From Nostoc sp. NOS(2021) (GTDB lineage Bacteria; Cyanobacteriota; Cyanobacteriia; Cyanobacteriales; Nostocaceae): a stretch of 46,971 nucleotides of DNA. Positions 23,951 through 33,842 of this stretch are shown piece after piece (the stretch's first letter is position 1; each line of letters begins with the position of its first letter). The stretch lies in contig NZ_JABXKM010000016.1 of assembly GCF_017115025.1 (NCBI RefSeq), positions 1-46,971 of the forward strand, given 5' to 3'. Both the position numbers and the translations under genes were made by a program. The notes under the pieces were generated by a model. It did not search any database and was not told the DNA's origin. It was given only the letters and a program-made list of their open reading frames with translations.

Positions 23951-26900
23951 TCAATCATTGAGTAATCGCACAAATTTCAAAAACTTAACTGTTGGTGCAG
24001 TCCGAATCCTAAATACTCTAGCCAGATAATAGCGATCGCTTTTCGCAGAAAAATCCCACTCTGAGCTACCTACATAAAAGGGAATCCTATCGGCGCTGGA
24101 CTCTTGAGTTGAAGTCGCTTTTGCATCGATGTAGATATCTTCCTGTCCGTTGCTGCCTGTAACAACAAAGTCGTATGGGCCAAATCCCTCATAATCTTTA
24201 TTGAGCCAGCGCACACGCTCTTCACCAAATTTCTTAACCAGCTTCTGGTAAACAAACTCTTCTCCCTTTCGACCAATAGCAGCCATATCTTCTTTGTCGA
24301 TAGTAATTTCAGGCATATCCCGCACTTGACCGGTGCTGGTACTCAAAAAGATAGATGCCACTGTCTCATAAACCCCTAACTCTTGTAAGGCAATAATCAA
24401 CTCTGAAGTTGCACCAGAATCAGCAGAGTCTTGTAGAAGTTTCGATAGATGTTTCAATGCGTCGAACTTGTCTTTATTTTCTACCAATTCACTAATTTCT
24501 TTAAAGGATACTTCCTCAGTCAAAATCCTAAATGCCTGAAATTCTTGCTGGTTATCTATAAATTCCTTCAGGTCTTGTGAGGATATCTGTCCTCTCAGAT
24601 CCTGAAACTCTTTGAATTGTGCTGGATTCTCAGCAAAGTCAGCTAAGTCTTTTTCTGATAGATTAGGATTCTCTGCCAATTTAACTAGAGTCGGTAGTTT
24701 CTCTGGATGGCTAAGAATAGCGAAAACTCCCTGACTTACATTGTTGTTATTCAATGCCTTCAGGAATAGTTGCGCTTGATTCGTATAGAAGTAAAGAAAT
24801 AGCCTTTCAACTTCCTTATTGTCTCGCTGATTCTTAGACCATTCAATCATCTGGGTAATTACTTCGATAAACCTTGAATCTCCTGCTTTACCATTTCGTT
24901 CCCATTGTTGAATTTCTCGATCAATTTCTCTAGCAATGTCTTCGATAGTTTTCGTCTCTTCCGTCTCGAACAATTTTTCAATCTTTACCAAACTTTTATG
25001 AAGCAGAAAGTCATTCCAGTGATTAGAAGTAAGAAGCTCACAAACTACTTTTAATTCTTCTGGAATACCCCCATCCTTTTTCAGATCCTTCTTGTGCATG
25101 AACAAACTAGATTGGTTAGGAAGGCAGGCATACCTATTAAGCAATCGTTCATCCTGATTAGCTACAAAAAAGCTAAAGTTATCGAGCCATTCAATTGCTG
25201 TATTGTGATCCGAATTAAAATATTTGACAAACTCCTCCAGCTTCTTGAGAGAAGTGATTTCTGCAAGCATCGACTTTAACAGCCATGTATTACAAGCATC
25301 CCAAGAAAAATCTTGTAGGTTAGGTAGCAATTTTATTGATGGGATTTTACCTGAGTATAATCGGTTGGCAAATTGCCATAAAGCTAGTTTTGTTGAGTCA
25401 TTCGGCTCAAAATCTCGGAAATAGCTGATGAGATTGTAGATGGGGACACTGAAATTATAGCCCTCCTGATCATCTGATTTTTTGATGACCTTCTCAATCA
25501 TATCTGAAACATCTTTTACAGTAAATTTATTCGGATTATTATCGAAGCCTTGAATACCACGGTTCAAAAGCTTTCCTCTATAGCCACAACCAAAATCTTC
25601 TAAAACATCCTTCAATTCATCAGGGATATTTTTGTCAATATAAAGCTCTTCCTCTTTTTTGAATATGCCCTCCTGATTTGGGAAAATAGCTCGTTTACTG
25701 TAAAGTTTGGCTTGATTATGTTCCCCTAAAAATCTAATAAAGCGATCAAGCCAAGAAATAGAATCTTCAGTAGTTACATGGAGTTTTCTGGTAAAATTTT
25801 CAACATTACCTAGCTCTTCAATATCCTTAACCAAAGTTTCCATAAGCCATAGATCAGCTTCTTGCCAAAGAATGGATGTCCATGCTTCTAAAGTAATCTG
25901 CTCAGGTACAGTATTGTCGAGATTTCGTGAAAAGTTCCAAATGAGATTTCTGATTGAAACTAGTTTGCTATCTTGCGCGTAAATAGCGTCAATTGGAAAG
26001 CAACTCACAAGATTATATACTGCCACCCTTAGAGATAAATGCTCCTTTTTTCTGATGAGCTTGTTGATTTCATCAGTAGCTTTGTGAATATCAAGAACGT
26101 TCGAGAGTTGATAATTAATGTCCTTGTGAACTAGATTTTCTCTCCAGTCTAGATCCAAAATTCTAAGGATGTCCTTTAAAGCTTCTGGGATTCCTAAATC
26201 TTGGTATAGTTCTTTCTTTGTCTTGAATCGGTCATATTGATTCGGAATAACAGTATAGCTATCTAAGAACTTTTCACTTTCTTTGCTTGTGAAAGCAATA
26301 ATTTGATTAATCCAGGCTAAAGCATCTGGGTCACTCTTAGAGAGACGTGCAGCCAGTTGCCCAATCGTTTCCTGCTCGGCAACATCTTGCAGCAAATCCT
26401 CTAAGGCATATCTATTTTCTGGTAAAAACTCCTTTCCAAAATCAGACTTGAGAATGTCATACCAATCTAGGACATGATCGGGTTTAGGTAAACGATTAGC
26501 GTGGAGTGAAGAAGCCAGTTGAGCAAATTGCTCTACATCACGCTTTAACTTGCAGTTTGGAATTAGGGCTTCACTCAGGCATATTCTGTTGCCAGAAACT
26601 GTGTCTACCACTTGAGCAGCAGTAAGTTTTGCCACAATTTGATTGGAAATATTTTCTATGTACCAGTTGGTATCGATGTTTTCTGGTAGTTTCGCTTTGC
26701 TTTTCAGTTTTCCCAACAAATGGACATTTTGCCAGTCTGATGTAACTTGGTTGAGCAAGTCCCCATAGAGTGAGGTCGCTTCTTCAAGAATCGTTTTATT
26801 TAGCGGTGTCTTATGTTCATTTTCAAGGTTCAGCCAGATGCCATTTCTGGGTTCAGTAGGATTAAATAAAGGACTGTTAATCACAACAGGATAGGGGAAA

Positions 26901-27850
26901 CTCTCTGAGCCAACGAGCGGAAATTCACAGAAAAGAGTGGGAATTTCGTTAGCAATTTCCTTGAACGAGTAGATATCTTCTCCTAATGCTTCAACTTCAA
27001 TTGCAATGGTGATAGTTTGATTGTCGTTGGATAAGCAGGCAATGATTTGCGTCTCACATAAAAGAGAGTCAGTACTCTCTTTCTCGATAGTCACAATTGA
27101 TATTTTACCAATCTGATGACGATTGACTCTTTGATAAACGTATATTGAGTCCTTTATATGGTCGGTGACTGTAACAGACTGAATAGTAGGAATGAAAGCA
27201 AGTGCATAAGCAGCCACATTATGTAAATCTTGAATACCTACTTCAGCAGTCAGTAAGCCTGCATCGTCCAAAATGTAGCGAAATGATGTATCAAGGTCTT
27301 GATTCTGCTGATAATTTTCTAGCAAGGGGTAGAGATTATCGTTATCAATTTCTTCAAAGATAGAGTAAGCAGCATCCACGTTTTGAATCATTTCGTCTAA
27401 GTCTGTTGCGCTTCTGTCTAAAACCACATTGAAACGCTTGTATCTCAAAGAATCTTCTTCTATATCTTGTAAAATCCCACTAACTTCAACTTTTCGTGAA
27501 AGTAGGTGAGTTGTCATGAAACCTGTTCCAAATTTGCCTGTTGTTTTAGGTACTTCATTTGTTTCAGTACTTCGATGCTTGCTGGAAACCTGTTCAATCA
27601 GATAAGTAATGTTTTCAATTGAGAAAGGGTTTCCATTGTGTTTGAACTCAACATAGTCTTTCGTCAGAACAACTTCAACGTTGACTTGCTCATTGGCGAC
27701 ATCCTTGGCATTTTGCAGTAATTCCCAAATCCATCGCCTCTTTGAAGAAGCTCTGCCAGATAACTGGTCAATCCCGTCAAGGAGTTTTGTAGCAATAACC
27801 TTCTGGTACGCCTTCTTCCTCGCGTCATCTGCCTTCTGTTTGATATCCAT
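23951..27850 (-). CDS. GHKL-ATPase/DUF3883 protein (sacsin/NO VEIN-like)
   Basis: A 1299-residue protein. Residues 1-200 form a GHKL (Hsp90-like) ATPase domain: WELLQNAKD (42-50), FKHNGNPF (68-75), and TGKFGTGFMTTHLL (104-117). A long alpha-helical middle contains at least three diverged repeats of about 220 residues, each with a 'LPNQ...F..KK.LY.D..IPEELKDVL' core (near 545, 765 and 950). The end (about 1188-1299) is a DUF3883 domain, GRKGEEFVYQ...YDF...IDAKAT, whose D...DAK spacing resembles a PD-(D/E)XK nuclease. Bacterial proteins of this layout sit in defence islands. It is a single-gene unit on the minus strand. Confidence 0.85.
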   Translation of the reverse strand: MDIKQKADDARKKAYQKVIATKLLDGIDQLSGRASSKRRWIWELLQNAKDVANEQVNVEVVLTKDYVEFKHNGNPFSIENITYLIEQVSSKHRSTETNEVPKTTGKFGTGFMTTHLLSRKVEVSGILQDIEEDSLRYKRFNVVLDRSATDLDEMIQNVDAAYSIFEEIDNDNLYPLLENYQQNQDLDTSFRYILDDAGLLTAEVGIQDLHNVAAYALAFIPTIQSVTVTDHIKDSIYVYQRVNRHQIGKISIVTIEKESTDSLLCETQIIACLSNDNQTITIAIEVEALGEDIYSFKEIANEIPTLFCEFPLVGSESFPYPVVINSPLFNPTEPRNGIWLNLENEHKTPLNKTILEEATSLYGDLLNQVTSDWQNVHLLGKLKSKAKLPENIDTNWYIENISNQIVAKLTAAQVVDTVSGNRICLSEALIPNCKLKRDVEQFAQLASSLHANRLPKPDHVLDWYDILKSDFGKEFLPENRYALEDLLQDVAEQETIGQLAARLSKSDPDALAWINQIIAFTSKESEKFLDSYTVIPNQYDRFKTKKELYQDLGIPEALKDILRILDLDWRENLVHKDINYQLSNVLDIHKATDEINKLIRKKEHLSLRVAVYNLVSCFPIDAIYAQDSKLVSIRNLIWNFSRNLDNTVPEQITLEAWTSILWQEADLWLMETLVKDIEELGNVENFTRKLHVTTEDSISWLDRFIRFLGEHNQAKLYSKRAIFPNQEGIFKKEEELYIDKNIPDELKDVLEDFGCGYRGKLLNRGIQGFDNNPNKFTVKDVSDMIEKVIKKSDDQEGYNFSVPIYNLISYFRDFEPNDSTKLALWQFANRLYSGKIPSIKLLPNLQDFSWDACNTWLLKSMLAEITSLKKLEEFVKYFNSDHNTAIEWLDNFSFFVANQDERLLNRYACLPNQSSLFMHKKDLKKDGGIPEELKVVCELLTSNHWNDFLLHKSLVKIEKLFETEETKTIEDIAREIDREIQQWERNGKAGDSRFIEVITQMIEWSKNQRDNKEVERLFLYFYTNQAQLFLKALNNNNVSQGVFAILSHPEKLPTLVKLAENPNLSEKDLADFAENPAQFKEFQDLRGQISSQDLKEFIDNQQEFQAFRILTEEVSFKEISELVENKDKFDALKHLSKLLQDSADSGATSELIIALQELGVYETVASIFLSTSTGQVRDMPEITIDKEDMAAIGRKGEEFVYQKLVKKFGEERVRWLNKDYEGFGPYDFVVTGSNGQEDIYIDAKATSTQESSADRIPFYVGSSEWDFSAKSDRYYLARVFRIRTAPTVKFLKFVRLLND

Positions 27851-28128
27851 ATTTTTCCTAGTAAGTCTTGATTTTCTGTTAGATAGTAAGTTGTAGTATT
27901 AAAAGTCTTAGACGCATTTCATCTTTGCTTTCTTTCTCTTAGGGTTCCCAAAATCTCTTGTCCAAGTAAAGGGGTCATCATGCCAAAACGTAAATTTTGT
28001 ACGGTAACACATAAAAAAATCTCTCAAACCCAAGTATGTGTATATCTGGAAAAGTTAAGTGCTACTTATTGATCAACGACAGAATTAGCATTCCACTGTA
28101 ATACCCAGACTGCGACTATCGTGATGGG

Positions 28129-28590
28129 CTACGCGCCATTGTCCGCGATCGCTAGAATAATCTTCGCCACCGCTTCAGGGACAGGCATTACCGATAATCG
28201 ATTTCCTGGTCTGACCACAATTAATTCCTCAGAGCTAAACTTCTCCCTGAGCGTTGATAGCAAGATGGGGTGAGAAAAAGTTTCAACGAATTCCACTATA
28301 ACTGTTTGCCAGCGCGGAGATTCAAGACTTGATTTCGGATCATAATATTTATTATTTGGCTCAAACTGGGTCGGATCAGCAATACCCGTTTTCACTACAC
28401 GCATTAGCCCAGCAATACCAGGAGGATTGGTGTTCGAGTGATAGAAAAAAGCCTTGTCTCCAAGCTGCATTTGACGCAAATAATTACGAGCTTGATAATT
28501 GCGAACACCGTCCCAGATAGTCTCACATTCCCGTTGAAGGTCAGCGATGCCATAGACTTCTGGTTCTGACTTCATCAGCCAATAATTCAT
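28129..28590 (-). CDS. EVE-domain protein
   Basis: A 153-residue single-domain protein of the EVE family (PUA-like fold): MNYWLMKSEPEVYGIADLQ, then WDGVRNYQARNYLRQMQLGDKAFFYHSN, GIAGLMRVVKTG and the conserved SPRWQTVIVEFVETF. EVE domains read modified bases and are often linked to modification-dependent restriction. It lies between the GHKL/DUF3883 gene and a nuclease-like gene, which fits a defence context, but it is also common as a lone housekeeping gene in cyanobacteria. A compact, full-length gene with no oddities. Confidence 0.9.
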   Translation of the reverse strand: MNYWLMKSEPEVYGIADLQRECETIWDGVRNYQARNYLRQMQLGDKAFFYHSNTNPPGIAGLMRVVKTGIADPTQFEPNNKYYDPKSSLESPRWQTVIVEFVETFSHPILLSTLREKFSSEELIVVRPGNRLSVMPVPEAVAKIILAIADNGA

Positions 28591-28741
28591 CGAATAGATT
28601 AGAGATATACAAGCTTTCTAATCTACCATCCTTCTCTCTATTTTTTGTGATTAGATACGTTTATCCCCAACAGCCAAAAGCCCTCGGATTACACCTTGGG
28701 CATTTGCTTCATATTGAAGGGCTTTCAACTCCGCAAACAAT

Positions 28742-29578
28742 TTAGTTAATTAACGTATAGCCACTATATCGTTGCGCTCTTTCTATAAACCAGTCTAGGA
28801 AACTGGGGAAAGTCTCAAAATTAACTACATCTTTTACATTAATTTGATAAAGCACCGCAAAACGTGAATAATATATCGCTAGACGCTTTAACTCAATGGC
28901 ATCTTCTTGCAGCGTTCTCTGAATCACCGACAAAGTATAGTACCCCATCAACTGATGAAAGTCTCTGAGTCCCAGCTTAAGTTCTTTAAGTGTCTTAAAA
29001 TCCACAAGCAAATCATCAAGGATTAAATCGCCATCGGCGGCACGAACTAGTCGGGCAGCATTGGGCCAGGTAGGATTCAGAATTGTCTTCTCCGAAGACT
29101 TAAAAAGATCAGGCTTTAATAACGAAACTAAATTTCGCAAATCCTGAATATCTTGCTGATTAATTGCTGACCACGCATCATGAATATAGCCCGCCCGCAT
29201 AACTGCATCTAGCCTTCCTAGCAAAAGGGCTGATTGGAGCAGTTCATTTGTGAATTGTCCATTGGTTAAGAATTCTTGGTAATTGTTACGGGCTTGGTCT
29301 ATAACATTTTTCGCTTGGTTAAACAAATCATTTTGACCCCTACGGTTAAAATGACGCAAGGCATACTCAGCAATCCATTCTAATTCCTGAGCGTGAGGAT
29401 TTTGATACTTAATATAGAACCGCAGTAAATAATCATAAGCCGTACCTACCAATCTGACATCACTACCATTCGGTGCCGCAGCCAATATTCCTTGCTTTAC
29501 ATCCAGCTTGGGCTTAGGGAATTCTGCTTTAAATCTTGCCTTAACATCTGGTAATTCAATAAAGTCACTAAGGCTCAT
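28742..29578 (-). CDS. PD-(D/E)XK-like conserved protein
   Basis: A 278-residue soluble protein. Residues about 175-215 read ARLVRAADGDLILDDLLVDFKTLKE, where D-x(n)-DFK has the spacing of the PD-(D/E)XK nuclease core, followed by a helix with HQLMGYYTL typical of the family's Q-containing motif IV. The N-terminal half is helical. I recall similar uncharacterised proteins in bacterial islands but no assigned role, so nuclease activity is inference. It lies in a minus-strand cluster with the EVE gene, 150 bp upstream of it. Confidence 0.65.
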   Translation of the reverse strand: MSLSDFIELPDVKARFKAEFPKPKLDVKQGILAAAPNGSDVRLVGTAYDYLLRFYIKYQNPHAQELEWIAEYALRHFNRRGQNDLFNQAKNVIDQARNNYQEFLTNGQFTNELLQSALLLGRLDAVMRAGYIHDAWSAINQQDIQDLRNLVSLLKPDLFKSSEKTILNPTWPNAARLVRAADGDLILDDLLVDFKTLKELKLGLRDFHQLMGYYTLSVIQRTLQEDAIELKRLAIYYSRFAVLYQINVKDVVNFETFPSFLDWFIERAQRYSGYTLIN

Positions 29579-29702
29579 AAATCAAAAAGTGCTTTAAATC
29601 AATGACAAAACGGATAAATCAAAACCAGCCTAATTAAATTGGCTAGGGAAATATATGATGAATTATCATTGACTTTTTGACAACGATATAGATTATCGGC
29701 AT

Positions 29703-30014
29703 CTAATAATCATCAAGGGGACACAGTAGTGCCTGCAAGAACTCTGGGAGGTATTCATACTGCTGTAAAATAATATCGGCTGTAGTCAAATACCATAAAT
29801 GGTAGGTTTGGGGATTTTGATGAGTGCGCCCTTGAGAAAACCAGGTGTTGACAGTTCTCAGATCAACCCGGCAAACTTGAGCGATCAATTGTCGATTAAG
29901 ATCCCAAGTAGCAACAAATTCCTGAAGATCCAAGATTGGTTCAGCATAAATATATGCTTTCAATCGTTTTAATTGTTGGGAAGTTAAAGGCCGAGGTGAT
30001 TTAGGACTACTCAT
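29703..30014 (-). CDS. Small helix-turn-helix-like protein
   Basis: A 103-residue protein. IAQVCRVDLRTVNTWFSQG (about 42-60) has the spacing of a helix-turn-helix, with the rest helical. Its start overlaps the stop of the upstream gene (TAATG), implying coupled translation. It is the last gene of the minus-strand operon that begins at 35468. A DNA-binding role is likely; the target is unknown. Short proteins of this type often accompany cyanobacterial mobile regions. Confidence 0.55.
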   Translation of the reverse strand: MSSPKSPRPLTSQQLKRLKAYIYAEPILDLQEFVATWDLNRQLIAQVCRVDLRTVNTWFSQGRTHQNPQTYHLWYLTTADIILQQYEYLPEFLQALLCPLDDY

Positions 30015-30550
30015 TAAACCTTACCCAACAGGCATTCGACTTCATCTTCCCAAGCAAAAGTTGCTTTTACCCAAGCAGCACTAGTTGAGCTTTCATCTAA
30101 AAAAAGAATATAGCGGTACACCCATTGGCAGCGATGAGCAGCGTAGCAGAGGTAATAGCCAATTAATATCCCCCATTCACTAGCGCCATCAATGGGAGTT
30201 AGGCGAACTCTATCTCCAATAGCATAGTACGGTGATGGGGTTTCTGATAGATTAGGAAGCTCCAAGGATTGAGGATATTCCAATGTGATGGGCGCGGTAA
30301 AGGCATCAACTGAATGTGCGGTACGAATGCTATGAAGATAATTGCTGACAAGTTCAAAGTTAATCGCTTGTAGTGACTGTTTTATCAGTAAGGCAGCAAT
30401 TAAACTAGACTCGGATTCAGTAAGGATAGGATATATCTGTTTTACTGTTTCTAATAAATTGGTGAGCGCATAATCCTCCAGCGCTTGAGAATAGCCTTTT
30501 TGATAAGCCAACTCACCTAGAATTGAGGTAGGTCTTGGTGTTTTAGTCAT
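30014..30550 (-). CDS. Uncharacterised protein with SH3-like C-terminal part
   Basis: A 178-residue protein from ATG 30550 (a GTG at 30574 would add eight residues; no clear ribosome site for either). The first 90 residues are helical. The C-terminal part, YAIGDRVRLTPIDGASEWGILIGYY, then WVYRYILFLDESS and AWVKATFAWEDEVECL, looks like a small SH3-like barrel that could bind nucleic acid or protein. The family is not recognised. It shares its stop with the start of the downstream HTH-like gene and follows the ATPase gene after about 60 bp. Confidence 0.5.
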   Translation of the reverse strand: MTKTPRPTSILGELAYQKGYSQALEDYALTNLLETVKQIYPILTESESSLIAALLIKQSLQAINFELVSNYLHSIRTAHSVDAFTAPITLEYPQSLELPNLSETPSPYYAIGDRVRLTPIDGASEWGILIGYYLCYAAHRCQWVYRYILFLDESSTSAAWVKATFAWEDEVECLLGKV

Positions 30551-30611
30551 CTTGTTATTGGAATGCAAACGCACACAGATACTTTCAGTTATTAAATTAG
30601 AAAGTGGTTGA

Positions 30612-32843
30612 TTATTTTACAGAAAAATTTCTTCTACAAGAGCGACAGACATATCGCTGTGCTGACAGCTTTTTACCATTTTTCCTTAAATCAAAGCTTG
30701 AACAGTCCGGGCAGCAGACCCCCCCTATACCGGATTTTGGACTGATTTCAGTCCCCAGCAGTCCCTTAGCTGGCAAAGGTTTTAGGCTATGGACTGTTTC
30801 GGGGAGTTTTTCATCAGTCCCGTACATCAGTCCATGATTTTCGTCGTCAGCGTATAAACCAAAGCTAGGTAATTCTATAAAATAGGGCTTTTTATTAGGC
30901 TCAACAACCAGTGCAAAACGATAAGCGCCGGGGTCGTTATATTGCAAACCTAATTCTTCATTTTTCGCCTCGCAAAACTCCGTTAGTTTATTAGCAATAG
31001 ATTTGAGCTTCTCCTGTTCGCTACTTGTAAATTGATTTGAATTGGTAATGGCATCTTTTGAATTTGCTCCAAGATGGAGATTAACAGCGCTGTTCCAATC
31101 GCTTCTGTCCATGCCTGGATACTCGCTTACATTCGCATTTTGACCGATGAATATTGCGCCTAAATTCTGGTGCGATACCTGCTTAATAATGAAATTAACA
31201 TTGCCACCAATAATTGATTTTTTGCCCTTGGTGTGACTCATTGTTGAATCAATTTCGTCAAAAATGTAAAGCTCGAAGGACTCTTTTGGTTCTACCCCTG
31301 TTGATCTAGCATCTACTTTTTTAGCTAAGTCAGCAATCCCTTTTTCTGAGTCAGGGTGGCTAGTTCCCGTTACAGGAATAGTCCAATAGTTCTTGAGCGA
31401 ATTAAATTGAGGGTTAAACAATTTTGCAACGCCAGAACGATTTTTGAGAATACATACTGCCAAGTTTTCAGCAGTAGGAGACTTCCCTGATTCGCTGCCC
31501 CCTGTGATTCTCACCCGCGACCAAGCCTTAACAGTCTGCTCGAATTTAGCCGCAGACACCCACAATCGACTGATTTCATCTAAAGATGATTTTTTCTTTT
31601 CAGGATATCTGGTTTGAATTTCGAGAACCATGTGCCCACCACGAACATTGTGAGTGAAGCTCGGCAGATTGATAGCTCCTGATAACTCTTTAATTTTCTG
31701 TGGTGCGTCGTTGTTGTTAAGCAGGTCAGCAGAAATAAAACGAGAGCCATTGCGCCCGACATGAAATAGCAGCTTATATCCTATTTCTAAAAGATCCCAA
31801 TCAATAGCATCCAAGCAGATGCTCATCCGATAGAAATAATCAATAATGCAATTTCCCACTCGCGCTTGTTCTGTAGTGGTTGGGAAACGCAGGGGTTTAC
31901 TTGCTTCTGCAAGCTCTTGCTTTAAATGATAAATTTCAGCCTGTAAAGCTTCGATGACTTCGGTATCGCTCATCCCCTGTCCATACATCTCATTCAAATG
32001 CTGACTAAATTTCTCAGTAGCACCATTCACCAACTGCCCATACTCTTGACGGATAGAATTAATATTTTTAACATACTCCGTTTTTAAATTACCGATAATT
32101 TCGTTGTGTGACTCTATCGAAACAACCTCCAAGAGACAAGCTTCGAGATAAACCACGACTGATTTATAGGCACGATTTTTCAGCCGGGAGCCTATTTGAA
32201 TAATTTCATATTGCAGTGCTAAGGCATTGCCTATCAGGTCTTTTACATTGTCTGTGGCTGCTATAACATCTATTTTGTTTTTCAAAAAATCAACCTCTTG
32301 TGCGTACTTCTCGACCACCTCATCCCAGCCTTTTACATCTTGGTATCGCCGCGCAAATATTCGGAAGAATCCTTCTAACCCATCCTGAAACTCACTAAAA
32401 GTACCATTCAAAAATTCCACAGCTTCATTGGTATTAACAGTCGTAAGAGATTTGATTTTGGTTTGTGCTATCTGTAGTCCAGCTTGAAGCGCTTCCGAAT
32501 TTATTTTGAGTTTTTGATTTTCGTCAGTCAGTTGAGATAAGAACTCAGCTTGTTTTTGATTTTCTCTAAGCTTCGCAGAAAATAAAGAGCGTTCATCGTT
32601 CAGTTCTTGCTGAAAGTTACTGATTTTTTCATCAGCCAATTTCAGGTTTTTATCATTAATTTTTTCAGCAGAATCAACAATAAATTGAGCGCTCACCAGC
32701 GAACCCATAGCGCCTAAAATTAGCCATGAGCCAATACTCTTTGATATAACGTTAGGAGATAGCCATAAAGCCACTCCTAACGCACTGACAAAGACTGTCC
32801 CAATCATTGCAGTGTTTCTCAATCTCTGAAATTCGCTACTCAT
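30612..32843 (-). CDS. Membrane-anchored P-loop ATPase with C-terminal zinc ribbon
   Basis: A 743-residue protein from ATG 32843, seven bases after the upstream stop. Two membrane spans (about 12-32 and 38-55) are followed by a coiled coil (to about 145) and a helical region. The ATPase domain has Walker A TGGSESGKSPT (about 445-455), Walker B ELYIFDEID (about 525) and a polar motif GAIFIGQN about 35 residues later, an order that recalls the FtsK/HerA class. A C-terminal zinc ribbon, CPDC...YVCRSC, resembles transposase-type ribbons. Membrane anchoring plus a DNA-binding tail suggests DNA movement, tethering or packaging, but no known family is recognised. The N-terminus resembles the short product at 8148. 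Confidence 0.65.
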   Translation of the reverse strand: MSSEFQRLRNTAMIGTVFVSALGVALWLSPNVISKSIGSWLILGAMGSLVSAQFIVDSAEKINDKNLKLADEKISNFQQELNDERSLFSAKLRENQKQAEFLSQLTDENQKLKINSEALQAGLQIAQTKIKSLTTVNTNEAVEFLNGTFSEFQDGLEGFFRIFARRYQDVKGWDEVVEKYAQEVDFLKNKIDVIAATDNVKDLIGNALALQYEIIQIGSRLKNRAYKSVVVYLEACLLEVVSIESHNEIIGNLKTEYVKNINSIRQEYGQLVNGATEKFSQHLNEMYGQGMSDTEVIEALQAEIYHLKQELAEASKPLRFPTTTEQARVGNCIIDYFYRMSICLDAIDWDLLEIGYKLLFHVGRNGSRFISADLLNNNDAPQKIKELSGAINLPSFTHNVRGGHMVLEIQTRYPEKKKSSLDEISRLWVSAAKFEQTVKAWSRVRITGGSESGKSPTAENLAVCILKNRSGVAKLFNPQFNSLKNYWTIPVTGTSHPDSEKGIADLAKKVDARSTGVEPKESFELYIFDEIDSTMSHTKGKKSIIGGNVNFIIKQVSHQNLGAIFIGQNANVSEYPGMDRSDWNSAVNLHLGANSKDAITNSNQFTSSEQEKLKSIANKLTEFCEAKNEELGLQYNDPGAYRFALVVEPNKKPYFIELPSFGLYADDENHGLMYGTDEKLPETVHSLKPLPAKGLLGTEISPKSGIGGVCCPDCSSFDLRKNGKKLSAQRYVCRSCRRNFSVK

Positions 32844-32847
32844 GACT

Positions 32848-33645
32848 TTAATCAACGATATTAGTAGCCTCTGTGTCGATGCTGCCAATTTTCAGATCCA
32901 ACTGATAACGCGCCAATTGCACCGACCGAATGCGGCTTTCGCCCAATTCATATTTCTCTTGCCAAAACCGTCTTCGCTGATCTGTTTCGTTCCGCAGTCC
33001 TTCTAATGTCACTTGCTCATGAGATAATTTTTCCTGATTCTGCTCTAGCTTGACTCCAGCAATTTCATTACTGGTTAAGGCAGAATCAAAGTCGATTAAT
33101 TTTGTATCAGTGTTGATATTGGAAATTCCAAAGTCAATTGCACTTTGATTCATTTTTTGAGATTTAGTACCAGCCTTCAGAATGTCGGTGTTTAAGTCTA
33201 AGTTAGCTGCTACTACTCGAATAGTTTGACGCTTTTCCTCTACCGACTCTATGAGCGAGTCCGCTTCTGCTTTGGTAGTTCTGGACAAGCCACTGCTATC
33301 TGTAAATAAATCATTTGCAAGGTGTTGGCTAGGGTCAAACACTGGGAGAGTTAACCCACCATAGGCATCATGGGTTTTTCTCTCTCTAGTACGAGTGTTG
33401 CTGGATTGACCATTAAACACTGAACCACCAACTGAACCTAATGCTGTAGTAGTTTGCGTTCCCACTGCCTGTAACCTTTCTTGCAGACGCGCTCTTGCTC
33501 TTTCATCGACCTCTCTAGCAGCTTTAGCCCGTGCTTCTTCCCCACCTGGGTCAGTTAGTGCTTTTTTACTTCCCCTAGCCGCCCTAGCCCTAGCTTTAGA
33601 GCCATCTGGATCTGTGATTGAATATTTTTGAGTAGCCATTGCCAT
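32848..33645 (-). CDS. Coiled-coil protein with basic N-terminal repeats
   Basis: A 265-residue protein. The N-terminus has two copies of a TDPxGxxARAxAAR motif (SITDPDGSKARARAARG and LTDPGGEEARAKAARE) and is rich in Arg/Ala, suitable for nucleic-acid contact. A glycine/serine linker and YGGLTLPVFD precede a long helical, coiled-coil region to the end. The C-terminal two thirds match the product at 7534-8151 by eye. It lies directly upstream of the membrane ATPase gene, as the paralogue lies upstream of a short membrane gene, so these two proteins probably work together. Function unknown. Confidence 0.6.
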   Translation of the reverse strand: MAMATQKYSITDPDGSKARARAARGSKKALTDPGGEEARAKAAREVDERARARLQERLQAVGTQTTTALGSVGGSVFNGQSSNTRTRERKTHDAYGGLTLPVFDPSQHLANDLFTDSSGLSRTTKAEADSLIESVEEKRQTIRVVAANLDLNTDILKAGTKSQKMNQSAIDFGISNINTDTKLIDFDSALTSNEIAGVKLEQNQEKLSHEQVTLEGLRNETDQRRRFWQEKYELGESRIRSVQLARYQLDLKIGSIDTEATNIVD

Positions 33646-33716
33646 TGTTTAGAATGTTGGTTATGTTTTTAACGAGACACGACTGCTAGGTTTCATCGAC
33701 CATACAGTTGTTTTTT

Positions 33717-33842
33717 TTAGGGACTGTTTTGAAATTGCTCAGTCGGTTGAATTGGTGTGTAATAGCCACGGACAGCAAGAGTCATAGCAAAGCTTGCAAA
33801 GAAAAGCATTGCTAGCACACTCACAACAAACCAAGGAATCAG
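33717..33842 (-). CDS. Possible 41-residue single-pass membrane protein
   Basis: The frame reads LIPWFVVSVLAMLFFASFAM then TLAVRGYYTPIQPTEQ: one clear membrane span with a short tail. It fills the only gap of the operon. AAGGAG precedes a CTG at 33842 by eight bases, which would overlap the stop of the upstream gene (CTGA); starts at GTG codons inside the span are less likely. The unusual start keeps confidence modest. Confidence 0.4.
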   Translation of the reverse strand: MIPWFVVSVLAMLFFASFAMTLAVRGYYTPIQPTEQFQNSP

